A program made the position numbers and the translations under genes. Below the pieces are notes generated by a model. It made no database searches, was not told the DNA's origin, and saw only the letters and a list, made by a program, of their open reading frames with translations. Below are positions 29,090 through 37,679 of a DNA stretch of 64,000 bases, piece after piece (within the stretch, counting starts at the first letter, position 1; every line of letters starts with the position of its first letter). This DNA is from Mucilaginibacter terrenus (GTDB lineage Bacteria; Bacteroidota; Bacteroidia; Sphingobacteriales; Sphingobacteriaceae). The DNA is taken from contig NZ_QWDE01000001.1 in NCBI RefSeq assembly GCF_003432065.1, positions 124,001-188,000 on the forward strand, in the 5' to 3' direction.

Positions 29090-29970
29090 TATAATTAAAT
29101 TTACTAATATGTAGTCGAGCTGTGGAATAGAACCTAGCTATTTAAATAATGTCTTTTAACCATGGTTTTTCAAGTTTGCTTCCTGGCTTTGCCCATCCTT
29201 TATCGATCACAATGTCGAAATCAAACTCTATTGTTTTCTTTAATGAAATTTTTTTATGCGAGCGATGTGAAAATCAAAGGCAATCTTGCTTAGGTTTTTA
29301 TCGCGGTTGTTACTTATGCATTTTCTGTAAGCCTGGGTGGAGTACTTATCTGAAGGAATAAGGGAGTTTGTAATGGTTAAGAAACTATTAAACTTCTGAA
29401 AAGAAGCAAGACTTCGTCAGTACTTAATTTTTTAAAACGATTTTTGCCTATTAATTACATCTGTGAATTGAAATTCTTTTACATCATGTTTACAAATTAA
29501 CTCGCTAATCGCATTTTTCAGCTCCACTCTAATATTGATGTTATTAAAGCCGCCATATAATTTACATTGCCGCTTTTTAGCACCAGAGATTCGTGATTAC
29601 TTCCGGGAGATCTTGTATTATTAATAATAAATAGATGTTTTGCTCTGTAAATCAAGTAACTTACTTCAAAAACGGGTAGCACCATACTAAACCTCCCGAT
29701 GGTAGTCTAAGCTTTAAACCAATGCTGTCTCTAAACAAATCTTTGAAAAAGATTTAACTGTACCATCATCTAAAACCCGGAAGCAAGCCATGTTTGGAGT
29801 GCCTCCAAACGCTTGCTGACGTGCTTAGTCAGTGCAGTCCTTCACTTCGTTCAAAACCTCAACAGAGAGCCAACCGCTTCCTGAATAAAGAAAATAAACC
29901 AGACCACTACCGAAGAGCTCCTGCAAGTTTAACCTGGCTGCCCGGCACCTTTGCTGCTTAGGAGACCAGG
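29090..29970. other. Gene-free AT-rich stretch before the mobilization genes
   Basis: About 880 bp with only short unconvincing frames. From about 29760 the composition becomes more GC-rich and continuous with the mobilization genes; an origin of transfer would be expected in 29760-29970 if this is a mobilization remnant, but I cannot identify a nick site by eye. Confidence 0.4.
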
Positions 29971-30303
29971 ATGAGCAGGCCAAAGGTACAGGAGGGGCAT
30001 AAACGCAGTTACAGGAACGTGATCCGGCTGACGCGTGAAGAGCAGGAGCGGATCAACCAGTCAGCAGAAGCCTGCGGCCTGCCGGTGTACCTGCTGATCC
30101 GTCAGCGGCTGCTCAGCGGGAAATACCCGGAGCCCAGGCTGGCGAAGCTAGATGTGCAGGTCTACCTGGAGCTTAGGAAAATCGGCGTGAACATCAACCA
30201 GCTCGCAAAACGGGTGAACTCGGGGAAATGGGCGGCAGGCATATCCGCGACGCTGGAACGCCTGCTTCACCAGCAGGAGATCATCAGGCACCTGGTGAAA
30301 TGA
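29971..30303 (+). CDS. MobC-like relaxosome accessory protein
   Basis: The 110-residue basic protein contains a ribbon-helix-helix-like start (RNVIRLTREEQERINQSAEA) and the MobC-like region YLELRKIGVNINQLAKRVN, typical of plasmid mobilization proteins of Bacteroidetes. It would bind the origin of transfer and help the relaxase. GC content is clearly higher than the flanking DNA, a sign of transfer. Its stop overlaps the start of the relaxase fragment. Confidence 0.88.
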   Translation: MSRPKVQEGHKRSYRNVIRLTREEQERINQSAEACGLPVYLLIRQRLLSGKYPEPRLAKLDVQVYLELRKIGVNINQLAKRVNSGKWAAGISATLERLLHQQEIIRHLVK

Positions 30304-30476
30304 TCGCCATACAAAAGATCGGCAAAAACTTTATGGGCGCGCTCAGCTATAACCTGAAGAAGCTTCAGCTGCCGGAATTGCAGCGGGCAAAGCTGCTGTA
30401 TTCCAGCTTTGCCGCCCTGGACAAGTCGGTGATCAGATCAGAGATGGAGTTTGCGCCCGCCTGGTACTGGGCCTGA
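30300..30476 (+). pseudogene. Relaxase (MobA-like) N-terminal fragment
   Basis: The ATG at 30300 overlaps the mobC stop (ATGA). The start MIAIQKIGKNFMGALSYNLKK is the typical N-terminus of Bacteroidetes relaxases. After about 50 residues the sequence diverges and stops at 30476, whereas a relaxase is usually over 300 residues. The catalytic His motif is missing. The break lies about 110 bp from the tRNA-Ser 3' end, consistent with imprecise loss of a mobilizable element at that attachment site. Confidence 0.8.
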
Positions 30477-30532
30477 GCTGCTATGTATACTACATAGTTT
30501 TAAATTCTATACAATTTGGATGGGTCCTAAAA

Positions 30533-30567
30533 CAAAAACGCCTTAAATGATGCATTTAAGGCGTTTT
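30533..30567 (-). terminator. Terminator of tRNA-Ser
   Basis: ACGCCTTAAATG and CATTTAAGGCGT form a 12-bp stem with a very short loop, flanked by AAAA and TTTT runs. It lies about 20 bp beyond the tRNA 3' end on its coding strand. The same structure is repeated in degenerate form at 11736-11766. Confidence 0.85.
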
Positions 30568-30587
30568 GTTACTTAAGATATAATCTG

Positions 30588-30672
30588 CGGAGAGTTAGGG
30601 ATTCGAACCCCAGGACCTGTTACAGTCAACAGTTTTCAAGACTGCCGCAATCGACCACTCTGCCAACTCTCC
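30588..30672 (-). tRNA. tRNA-Ser (anticodon UGA)
   Basis: Read on the minus strand, GGAGAGT pairs with ACTCTCC to form the acceptor stem, with discriminator G. The anticodon loop CTTGAAA gives anticodon TGA, which reads UCA. A long variable arm (class II, TTGACTGTAACAGGTC) and a T-loop GGTTCGAATCC are present. CCA is not encoded. The 85-nt length is normal for a serine tRNA. Confidence 0.96.
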
Positions 30673-30741
30673 GGGGACAAAAGTACAAATCCCGGCTGAT
30701 TTGGCAAATTTGATGTTAACTTTTTTTAAATAGTATATAAA

Positions 30742-31740
30742 CTACTGTTTAGCAATGTTTTGCTTTTGATTTTCAATAGCTTTTTGGCTGCGAAAGGTAT
30801 TAAATCGAGGTTTTACAATGCGAATCGTACGCTTGGAAAGATCAACACTAGCGTTTAATTCGAACCCGATCAGTAAAATCAGCGAGTTTAGATAAAGATA
30901 GATCATCACTACAATGAGGGTTCCGATAGATCCATATACCTTGTTGTAAGACGAGAAGTTGTTAGTGTAGTAAGTAAACCCGATAGAAGTAAGTATTGCC
31001 AGCGCTGTAGCTAAAATAGAACCGGGATTAATAAAATTCCACTTACGTTTGTTAGAGGGGCCATACCTGTATAAAAGGCTCACGCTAACAAAAAAGATTA
31101 CCAACACAATGATCCACTTTAACAAAGCGATTGGGTATGACCAAAGATCAGATTGGCCGTGAAACTTGTCTTTAATAAAGTTTATTACCGCTTGTCCGGC
31201 AATCATAATTACTATAGCTACAAGCAACGATATACTTATAACAATAGTAAGCAAAAGAGCTACCAGGCGACGTTTCAACCACGTGCGCGTTTCCAGTATC
31301 AGCGATGACTTATTGAATGCCTGCATAAGGTTGCTAACACCGTTTGTAGCGAAGTACAGCGCTGTAGCAAAACCTAAAGAAAGTAATTTACCGTTTTGGT
31401 TCTTGATGATCTCTACAATCGTGTTCTGAAAGGCCAGATAAGCGTTTGTAGGCATTATCTGTGCGAAAACACTAAGCAGGTCGTCCTGAAAATTACGGAC
31501 TGGGATATAAGGAATTAGGGTAAATAAAAATATGATTGCAGGAAACAGAGCCAGCATAAAGTTGTAGGCCAGTGCTGCGGCGCGGTTGGTTAATGATGTT
31601 TTTTGTATTTCCTCTATAAAGAATACCACAACGGTATAAAGCGGCAACGGGCGAAAGCCGGGAATGTAAACGGATTTCATCCAATCCGTAAAGTACTGAT
31701 AGAACTTAAAACGGCTTAAAAAGCGGTGCGCCCATTTCAT
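30742..31740 (-). CDS. YihY/BrkB-family inner membrane protein
   Basis: The protein has about six hydrophobic helices, starting with AALAYNFMLALFPAIIFLFT, and the family pattern ATNGVSNLMQAFNK and WNFINPGSILATALAILT. Members are integral membrane proteins of uncertain role, once called ribonuclease BN in error. The C-terminal tail is basic and cytoplasmic. It starts 5 bp after the thioesterase gene and is the last gene of the PASTA-rhodanese-mltG-thioesterase run. Confidence 0.92.
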   Translation of the reverse strand: MKWAHRFLSRFKFYQYFTDWMKSVYIPGFRPLPLYTVVVFFIEEIQKTSLTNRAAALAYNFMLALFPAIIFLFTLIPYIPVRNFQDDLLSVFAQIMPTNAYLAFQNTIVEIIKNQNGKLLSLGFATALYFATNGVSNLMQAFNKSSLILETRTWLKRRLVALLLTIVISISLLVAIVIMIAGQAVINFIKDKFHGQSDLWSYPIALLKWIIVLVIFFVSVSLLYRYGPSNKRKWNFINPGSILATALAILTSIGFTYYTNNFSSYNKVYGSIGTLIVVMIYLYLNSLILLIGFELNASVDLSKRTIRIVKPRFNTFRSQKAIENQKQNIAKQ

Positions 31741-31744
31741 TAAT

Positions 31745-32158
31745 CTAAATCTCGCTAAAAAATGGTTTTACTTTATCCAGAAAATCTTGCGGTGGCAGGC
31801 AGGGGCGATTCGTTTTCATGTTTACAAAAGCCAGTAGCGTGTCGCCAACGTGAATTAGTTGTTCTTTCTCATTAAACAACTCGTATTTAAAGTGAATCTT
31901 TACGCCCGGCATCTTCTCAAGGGTAACGCTTACGGTTATCAGTTCATCATACAACGCCGGCTTGAGGTATTTGGAATGCATTTCCAAAACCGGCATCATT
32001 ACCCCGGACGCCTCCATCCAACTGTAGGTCATACCCAGGCTACGCAGCATTTCCACGCGGCCGACTTCAAAAAACTCAGCGTAGTTGCCGTAGTACATAT
32101 AACCCATCTGGTCGGTTTCGCCGTAGCGTACCCTTACTTGTGTAGCGTGCTTAAGCAT
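31745..32158 (-). CDS. Acyl-CoA thioesterase (4-hydroxybenzoyl-CoA thioesterase fold)
   Basis: VRYGETDQMGYMYYGNYAEFFEVGR contains the catalytic-site pattern of YbgC/FadM-type hotdog thioesterases (the Asp in TDQMG). Length 137 is typical. These enzymes hydrolyse acyl-CoA or acyl-ACP thioesters in the cytoplasm. Its ATG overlaps the mltG stop codon by one base (TAATG), so translation is coupled. Confidence 0.92.
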   Translation of the reverse strand: MLKHATQVRVRYGETDQMGYMYYGNYAEFFEVGRVEMLRSLGMTYSWMEASGVMMPVLEMHSKYLKPALYDELITVSVTLEKMPGVKIHFKYELFNEKEQLIHVGDTLLAFVNMKTNRPCLPPQDFLDKVKPFFSEI

Positions 32159-33213
32159 TAGCGTTTAATGTTCCTGTCGTTAAGCGCCTGCTGAAATTTG
32201 CGGGCGTTTATTTTATGTTCAGCCTCGTTGGTGGCGAAATTATGGTAGCCTGAAAAGTCCTCCTTTGCACACATGTACAGGTAATCACTCTTTTTATAAT
32301 CCAAGACTGAATTGATAGCGTTTAGAGAAGGCATCATTACCGGACCGGGAGGAAGACCTTTATACATGTACGTATTGTAAGGCGAGTCTTTAGTAAGATA
32401 ACGGTTAAGCACACGCTTGATGGTGAAGTCGTTCATGGCGAATATGACTGTCGGATCAGCTTGAAGCTTCATGCCTTTTTTTAGCCTGTTCAGGTATAAG
32501 CCCGCAATGGATGGCATTTCATCATCATGTAATGCCTCAGCGTCTACAATGGATGCAAGTACTGATACTTGCACGGGGCTAAGATCAAGCGACTGAGCTT
32601 TAAATTTCCTCTCAGGTGTCCAAAATTTTTGATAGTTGGCATACATCCTGTCGAAGAACTTTTCGGGAGTAGTATTCCAGTAGAACTGGTAGGAGTTTGG
32701 GATGAAAACAGTATAGATGTTATCGGTAGTAAAGCCATGCGCCTCAGCAAACTCAGTTGAGTCCAGTAAACGTAAGATAGATACAGAATCAGGTTCAAGT
32801 TTTTTTGAGACAAACCCAGCAAATTGCTCTTTAAGCCGCAAATTGTGAAAAGCTAGCGTTACCGGTTCCTGGTTGCCTGCCTTAAGCATGTTTATAAATG
32901 CACGATTGCTCATCCCGGGCTTCAGGCGGTACTTGCCGGGTCTAACTCGATTAACATATTTCATGTTATGCGCTGCCCACAAGAAGGTTGTGGTGTCATT
33001 CACCAGTCGCTGTTCCGTTATAGTTTTGTAAACATCATTAAAGTTCGATCCGGTTTTTATGTATAGGTACTCCTTATTGTCATTTACGTTCGGCCCCAAA
33101 TAACGCAGGTAATAGAAAAAGCCTGTACCCGCAAGCGCGATAAATATAATAGTCACCAAAGCAATTATGAACTTCTTTGCAGTTCCGCCTGATGATTTTT
33201 GTTCGGTTGACAT
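32158..33213 (-). CDS. mltG: Endolytic murein transglycosylase MltG
   Basis: An N-terminal membrane anchor (FIIALVTIIFIALAGTGFFYYL) is followed by a LysM-like subdomain (YIKTGSNFNDVYKTI) and the YceG catalytic domain. The family motif appears as LASIVDAEALHDDEMPSIAG, with the acidic pair in VDAE. LQADPTVIFA and YNTYMYKGLPPGPV are also characteristic. The enzyme cuts nascent peptidoglycan strands and sets their length. Its operon partners include a PASTA protein, which also relates to the cell wall. Confidence 0.95.
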   Translation of the reverse strand: MSTEQKSSGGTAKKFIIALVTIIFIALAGTGFFYYLRYLGPNVNDNKEYLYIKTGSNFNDVYKTITEQRLVNDTTTFLWAAHNMKYVNRVRPGKYRLKPGMSNRAFINMLKAGNQEPVTLAFHNLRLKEQFAGFVSKKLEPDSVSILRLLDSTEFAEAHGFTTDNIYTVFIPNSYQFYWNTTPEKFFDRMYANYQKFWTPERKFKAQSLDLSPVQVSVLASIVDAEALHDDEMPSIAGLYLNRLKKGMKLQADPTVIFAMNDFTIKRVLNRYLTKDSPYNTYMYKGLPPGPVMMPSLNAINSVLDYKKSDYLYMCAKEDFSGYHNFATNEAEHKINARKFQQALNDRNIKR

Positions 33214-33231
33214 ATATGTAGATAGATGTAA

Positions 33232-33534
33232 CTATTGATTGTTTAACTTCTGCAAAGCTATCAATCCGCCTTTTAAGTTTACGACATTATGGTAGCCATG
33301 TGCGGATAAAATAGAGCATGCATGCTCGCTCCTGATACCTTTGCTGCAGATAACGATTATTTCATCCGTTTTGTTGTAGGGGAGGGTTGGTAAGCTTTTT
33401 TCGAGCTGGGATACAGGTACATTCAACCCGCCAATGTTGAAGGTATAATGTTCAATCTTTTCCCGTACATCAAGAAGGTTTAACTGTTCTTCCTGCAATC
33501 GTTGCTTTAACTGGGCTGCGTTAATTTGGCTCAT
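33232..33534 (-). CDS. Rhodanese-like domain protein
   Basis: A single 100-residue rhodanese domain: LLDVREKIEHYTFNIGGLNVP and the active-site loop VICSKGIRSEHA with Cys63. Such proteins carry sulfur as a persulfide. The first 14 bp overlap the end of the PASTA gene and mltG begins 18 bp downstream, so it belongs to the same operon. Confidence 0.92.
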   Translation of the reverse strand: MSQINAAQLKQRLQEEQLNLLDVREKIEHYTFNIGGLNVPVSQLEKSLPTLPYNKTDEIIVICSKGIRSEHACSILSAHGYHNVVNLKGGLIALQKLNNQ

Positions 33535-34312
33535 TGGTTTTCTGACCCTGCGAGACTGTCAGGTTTATCCTTGTTCCGATGCTAGTTTGCGCGGTAGAAT
33601 CCGTTTTCATAGGCGATTGCGACACCACTATAACGTTTGTAGAGTCGGATATGCTGCCTTCATACGTGATTGTGCCTACGGTAAGCCCGGCTCCTTTTAT
33701 GGCAAATTTAGCAGCATCTAAGTCGAGATTAACAAGCTCGGGTATGTCTACCTCGCTTGCACCCTCGCCATTGCCTAAAACAAGGTCCAGCCGTGAGCCT
33801 TTTGGTAATTTAGTTCCAGGCTTAATCACCTGGCCGTTAAAATGCACTTCTAAAACCCGGTCACGTGCTATATCAGATCGGTAAATAGTATCTCCAACCT
33901 TTAAACCGTAATTCGAAAGCGTTGCAACAGCTTCACGGTAAATACTTTGTTCTGTAATTAGATCGGGCAGCGACACATTCGGCGCCTGCTGCGTAATCAT
34001 AGTAAGGTAAATGGTACGGCCCTGCTTTACGTTGGTGCCGGCATCGGGGTCTTGCTCTACAATGGTACCGGGTTCCTGATCGGCTACATAAACAGAATCT
34101 ATTTTGTAGCTAAAGCCTTGTTCTTTTAAGGCGGCCATTGCCCGGTCTACACTTAAGCCTTTAAGCTGGGGAACAGGTATTCCGCTACCGTGACGCGTAT
34201 AATAACCCAGGCTGAAAAATGCAATCAATACAATCCCGATAATGGTGGATATTACCAGCAAAATGGTATTCCTGAATTGCCTGGACTTAATATACTGACC
34301 GAATTTACTCAT
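33521..34312 (-). CDS. Membrane-anchored PASTA-domain protein
   Basis: I chose the ATG at 34312 (MSKFGQYIKSRQFRN), since the open frame upstream to 34405 does not look coding. A single transmembrane helix (TILLVISTIIGIVLIAFFSL) is followed by three PASTA repeats, each with the pattern VPQLKGLSVDRAMAALKEQG / EQDPDAGTNVKQGRTIYL. There is no kinase or transpeptidase domain. PASTA domains bind peptidoglycan fragments, so the protein probably senses or scaffolds cell-wall synthesis. It is the first gene of the five-gene minus-strand operon. Confidence 0.93.
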   Translation of the reverse strand: MSKFGQYIKSRQFRNTILLVISTIIGIVLIAFFSLGYYTRHGSGIPVPQLKGLSVDRAMAALKEQGFSYKIDSVYVADQEPGTIVEQDPDAGTNVKQGRTIYLTMITQQAPNVSLPDLITEQSIYREAVATLSNYGLKVGDTIYRSDIARDRVLEVHFNGQVIKPGTKLPKGSRLDLVLGNGEGASEVDIPELVNLDLDAAKFAIKGAGLTVGTITYEGSISDSTNVIVVSQSPMKTDSTAQTSIGTRINLTVSQGQKTNEPN

Positions 34313-34473
34313 GCCTTGTACGCGGATATTTAAGTTCAAACATACATGAAAAAATTGAAAACCGGTGTGGAAAGTGGGAAAAGTGCTATATGGTTCAGGT
34401 GCCAAGTAAAGCCATTTGCAAGATTATCTACAATGTTAAAACAAAGAATCTCTTGAAAATAAAAGCGCACCAA

Positions 34474-34506
34474 TTTGCCTACTTTCCGCTGCGGGACTTA
34501 TATTTG
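34474..34506 (+). promoter_or_regulatory. Bacteroidetes-type promoter of ddl
   Basis: TTTG at 34474-34477 and TATATTTG at 34499-34506 match the TTTG / TAnnTTTG consensus with a 21-bp spacer. The predicted transcription start lies within a few bases of the ddl ATG at 34512, suggesting a leaderless message. Confidence 0.7.
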
Positions 34507-34511
34507 GCTGC

Positions 34512-35501
34512 ATGAAAGCTATTAATGTTGCTCTTTTGGCCGGCGGTTACTCTGGTGAGTACGAAGTATCTATAAACAGTGCCCGTAACATCGCGGCCAA
34601 CCTTATTGGCGACAAGTACAAGGTTTATACTATACTTATCAACAAGGATAGCTGGGTGTTTGAAGCTGATGATGCTATCGTAAATGTTGACAAGAACGAC
34701 TTCAGCATAATACTTAATGGTGAACGTATAAAGTTCGACTTTGCTTTCATAACAGTACATGGCACACCGGGCGAGGACGGCAAACTGCAGGGCTACCTGG
34801 ATATGCTGAACGTGCCTTATAATACTTGCGATGCCACAACATCGGCCATTACCATGAACAAGGCTTATACCAAGGCTATCGTGAACGGTATACACGGGCT
34901 GCATACCGCCAAATCTATGCAGTTGCACAGCCGCGATATACACGACACAGCAACCATTGCTGCTAATCTCAAGTTTCCACTGTTTATTAAACCTAATAAC
35001 GGAGGTAGCAGCGTGGGTATGAGCAAAGTGCACAACATTGCGGGCCTTCAGCCTGCGTTGGACAAAGCCTTTGCCGAAGACAACCAGATATTGATAGAAG
35101 AGTTTATAAAAGGGCGTGAGTTCAGTATCGGTATCGCAAGGCTTAAAGGGAAAGTAACGGTGCTTCCTGCCACCGAACTTAAAACAACCAAGGAGTTCTT
35201 TGATTATGAAGCTAAATACACGCCCGGCATCACCCAGGAGATAACGCCTGCGGATCTATCACCTGAAAAGAATCATGAGATAGCTGAGATAGTTACACAA
35301 GTATATCTACGACTTAACTGCCGGGGTATGGTTCGGGTAGACTTTATTCTGTTAGAGGAAACACAGGAGTTTTATTTTATTGAAATTAATACCACCCCCG
35401 GGCAATCATCCGCAAGCCTGATTCCGCAGCAGGTTAGGGCAGCCGGCATGCACCTGCCAGACTTCTACAGCGAGTTGATAGATAGTGCGTTGCATATTTA
35501 G
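34512..35501 (+). CDS. ddl: D-alanine--D-alanine ligase
   Basis: This ATP-grasp enzyme joins two D-alanines for the peptidoglycan precursor. Landmarks: ALLAGGYSGEYEVSINSA (residues 8-23), HGTPGEDGKLQGYLD (83-97), the ATP-binding loop PNNGGSSVGM (161-170), and the metal and substrate site FIEINTTPGQSSASLIPQQ. Length 329 is normal. The gene is divergent from the PASTA/mltG operon, placing two cell-wall units back to back. Confidence 0.97.
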   Translation: MKAINVALLAGGYSGEYEVSINSARNIAANLIGDKYKVYTILINKDSWVFEADDAIVNVDKNDFSIILNGERIKFDFAFITVHGTPGEDGKLQGYLDMLNVPYNTCDATTSAITMNKAYTKAIVNGIHGLHTAKSMQLHSRDIHDTATIAANLKFPLFIKPNNGGSSVGMSKVHNIAGLQPALDKAFAEDNQILIEEFIKGREFSIGIARLKGKVTVLPATELKTTKEFFDYEAKYTPGITQEITPADLSPEKNHEIAEIVTQVYLRLNCRGMVRVDFILLEETQEFYFIEINTTPGQSSASLIPQQVRAAGMHLPDFYSELIDSALHI

Positions 35502-35778
35502 GGCACTGCTGTATACAGAATTACTACTATCCAAGACACTTTCTTAATTCACATTGGTTATTAACATTTGTGAAAATGTATTAACTAATGAGTTATGTTG
35601 CAGCTGCCTTAAAGGATGCCGTTTGCAGCTTAAGTAGCTTTGTGTGCTTTTAATTTAGTTAAATTAAGGTTGTGCAATGGTATAGCAATTGTTAACACCA
35701 ACGTGCTGATTTATTTACGTGGTCAGTAACTAGGTAAAACATTCTTGCGTCTATTAATCTGTAACAAACTGCACAACA
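35502..35778. other. Intergenic region upstream of the small protein gene
   Basis: AT-rich DNA with no gene. It contains a palindrome TTTAATTTAGTTAAATTAA near 35650 and probably the promoter and leader of the gene at 35779; no exact TAnnTTTG was found. Confidence 0.35.
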
Positions 35779-36075
35779 ATGAACTCACTAAGAAACACCG
35801 CCCGTAAAGTAAACAACGCATTAACAATGAGCGTTATCGACCTGCATGATAAAGGTTACACCAACGACTTCCTGCCAATGCACAACCAGCATTTCCTTTG
35901 CCTGCAAGACAGCCTTGACTTCGCGGCAGAGGACCTCAACATAGAGGTGATAGGGCAGGAGTATGACCAGCTAACCAACAGCTATAAGTACATTCACACT
36001 ATAGAAGCGATTAACGGTGCCAAGGGGTTGCTGGTGACAGACGCCATCTGCACTAAAGGCTTTCTTGCTGCTTAA
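35779..36075 (+). CDS. Conserved small protein of unknown function
   Basis: The 98-residue protein has no signal peptide or membrane helix. It contains MSVIDLHDKGYTNDFLPMH and a C-terminal half with NSYKYIHTIEAINGAKGLLV. Sequence composition and codon use match core genes, and I recall similar short proteins in Mucilaginibacter and Pedobacter, but no function is known to me. It stands alone with its own upstream region. Confidence 0.75.
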   Translation: MNSLRNTARKVNNALTMSVIDLHDKGYTNDFLPMHNQHFLCLQDSLDFAAEDLNIEVIGQEYDQLTNSYKYIHTIEAINGAKGLLVTDAICTKGFLAA

Positions 36076-36095
36076 TACTCTTTGAAGTACTTACG

Positions 36096-36509
36096 CTAAA
36101 TAGCGTAATGCGTTATTACATCTTCCGGCACCTTCATGCCGCGGCCGGTGGCTATGTCTATCATCACGTAGTCGAAGTAGCCGTCGCAGCATATCTTTTG
36201 GGTTGCTTTGTTGGTTATTACAAAGGTTACCCGGCATCCTTTGTCGTTGATGCTTTCTATGCCGGTGCGTACCAGGAAATAGTCGCCCATCTTTAAGGGG
36301 CGCTTAAAGTCCATGTTCACGGTACGCACCACCCAGCCGTAACCACGTTCCATAAACTTCTCCATGGCCATGCCATAGCAGGTTTCCATTTGCTCGTAGC
36401 GTGCTGCCAGCACATAATCAAAGTACTTGCTGTTGTGTACATGCTGAAACATGTCTATATCATCCGGCCTTACCCGGTGCTCGGTCTCAAAGGTGGCGTA
36501 AGTGCTCAT
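36096..36509 (-). CDS. Acyl-CoA thioesterase (hotdog fold)
   Basis: I chose the ATG at 36509 (MSTYATFETEH); the frame upstream to 36575 is unlikely to be coding. The motif VRPDDIDMFQHVHNSKYFDYV corresponds to the active-site region of 4HBT-type thioesterases. It ends with the usual strand YFDYVMIDIATGRG. It probably hydrolyses acyl-CoA esters. It faces the AraC-family gene, with an array of TGTTACA motifs between them. Confidence 0.9.
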   Translation of the reverse strand: MSTYATFETEHRVRPDDIDMFQHVHNSKYFDYVLAARYEQMETCYGMAMEKFMERGYGWVVRTVNMDFKRPLKMGDYFLVRTGIESINDKGCRVTFVITNKATQKICCDGYFDYVMIDIATGRGMKVPEDVITHYAI

Positions 36510-36567
36510 ATTGTTTATAATGCAGTAAAGTTGCAAAAGTTTACCGGTAAGCCAATATAAGCTGCAC

Positions 36568-36712
36568 TGTAACAAGAAAAGGTGTTACACCTGATACACT
36601 TGAAAATGCTTATTTTTGACCAACTATCAGGTAATTAATTGTTTATAAAAATTATATGTTGCAACATGTTACAGTTTTGGCGATCATGTTACAGTTTTTT
36701 GATGATGTTACA
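36568..36712. promoter_or_regulatory. Array of TGTTACA motifs between divergent genes
   Basis: TGTTACA occurs on the plus strand at 36583-36589, 36667-36673, 36687-36693 and 36706-36712, and inverted (TGTAACA) at 36568-36574. The last three are 20 and 19 bp apart, about two helical turns, and lie just upstream of the AraC gene. This looks like an operator array, perhaps for that regulator. Confidence 0.5.
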
Positions 36713-36774
36713 CTTGTACAGTCTAATTTGACAGTCTGAAAAGCATTCCCGGTGCGACTTGTTGTTCGTTATTA

Positions 36775-37644
36775 ATGAAAAAAATTTCTATCCGACTACG
36801 CAATGCACTCGCCGATATGCTATCTTTCGGCATGCGGCACTACGAGTATAAACCGCCCGAAGAACTGCGGGATAGCATACAAGAATTTTGGTATACCATA
36901 ATAGATTTTGGCGAGCAGCCTTCAGATTTTGAAGTACTGCCCGATGGTTATGCCGAGATCGTTTTTCTTTTTGGTTCCGCTTGCAGCGTATCCACTCCCG
37001 AAGGCTTGCAGCCTTTGCCGTCACCCTTTCTGATGGGGCTGCTCGGCCAGCCGGTGATATTAAAAGCGCAGGGCCGTTTGCAGGTGCTGGGGGTAAGGTG
37101 CTTCCCATGGACAGTGTTCGATCTGCTGGGCTTACCCGCAGGTAACGAGAGCGTTCGCGTTTTTACACATCCCATCGCCCAACTTCAACCTGTTTTGGCA
37201 GCTTTAATGGCTGCAGATCGCGCCGATGATGCACTGGCTTTGCTGAAACAATATTTTTTAGAACACAAAAAGCATAAAGCAGACCCCATGCTGCATAAAG
37301 CCGGCGCTGCCTTAAACAATGCCAACGGCACTATACCGGTTAGCGAAGTGGCCGAGGCTGCACATGCTACGGTACGTACACTGGAACGGAAATTTAAGCA
37401 GGCCGCGGGCCACACCGTAAAAGATGTTTCGGGCGTTATGCGTTTTGAGCAGGTCCGAAACCGCTTATGGCTTACTCCCGCCGTTAACCTTGCTACTTTA
37501 GCCGCCGAATTGGGCTATACCGACCAGGCCCATCTTAGCCGCGAGTTTAAACGCTATAGCGGCACTACGCCGGCAGCTTTCGCCCGTAAAGCTAAAAGCG
37601 GCAATTCGGCTGTGGCCAACTTTGTCGCGTTTGTACAAGATTAA
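36775..37644 (+). CDS. AraC-family transcriptional regulator
   Basis: The N-terminal domain (YEYKPPEELRDSIQEFWYT, VLPDGYAEIVFLFG, PFLMGLLGQPV) is of the DUF6597 type common in Bacteroidetes AraC proteins. The C-terminal HTH_18 domain contains VSEVAEAAHATVRTLERKFK, LATLAAELGYTDQAHLSREF and KRYSGTTPAAFARK. The flavin monooxygenase gene starts 36 bp downstream on the same strand, so it is likely its target and is possibly auto-regulated through the TGTTACA array. Confidence 0.92.
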   Translation: MKKISIRLRNALADMLSFGMRHYEYKPPEELRDSIQEFWYTIIDFGEQPSDFEVLPDGYAEIVFLFGSACSVSTPEGLQPLPSPFLMGLLGQPVILKAQGRLQVLGVRCFPWTVFDLLGLPAGNESVRVFTHPIAQLQPVLAALMAADRADDALALLKQYFLEHKKHKADPMLHKAGAALNNANGTIPVSEVAEAAHATVRTLERKFKQAAGHTVKDVSGVMRFEQVRNRLWLTPAVNLATLAAELGYTDQAHLSREFKRYSGTTPAAFARKAKSGNSAVANFVAFVQD

Positions 37645-37679
37645 GGCTGTTGTCAGCCGCACATTTGCATCATAAATAA

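Noticed and set aside
29149..29361. 70-residue open frame after the phosphoesterase
   Set aside because: Composition is not protein-like, with no context or family; the region is AT-rich and lies beyond a terminator.
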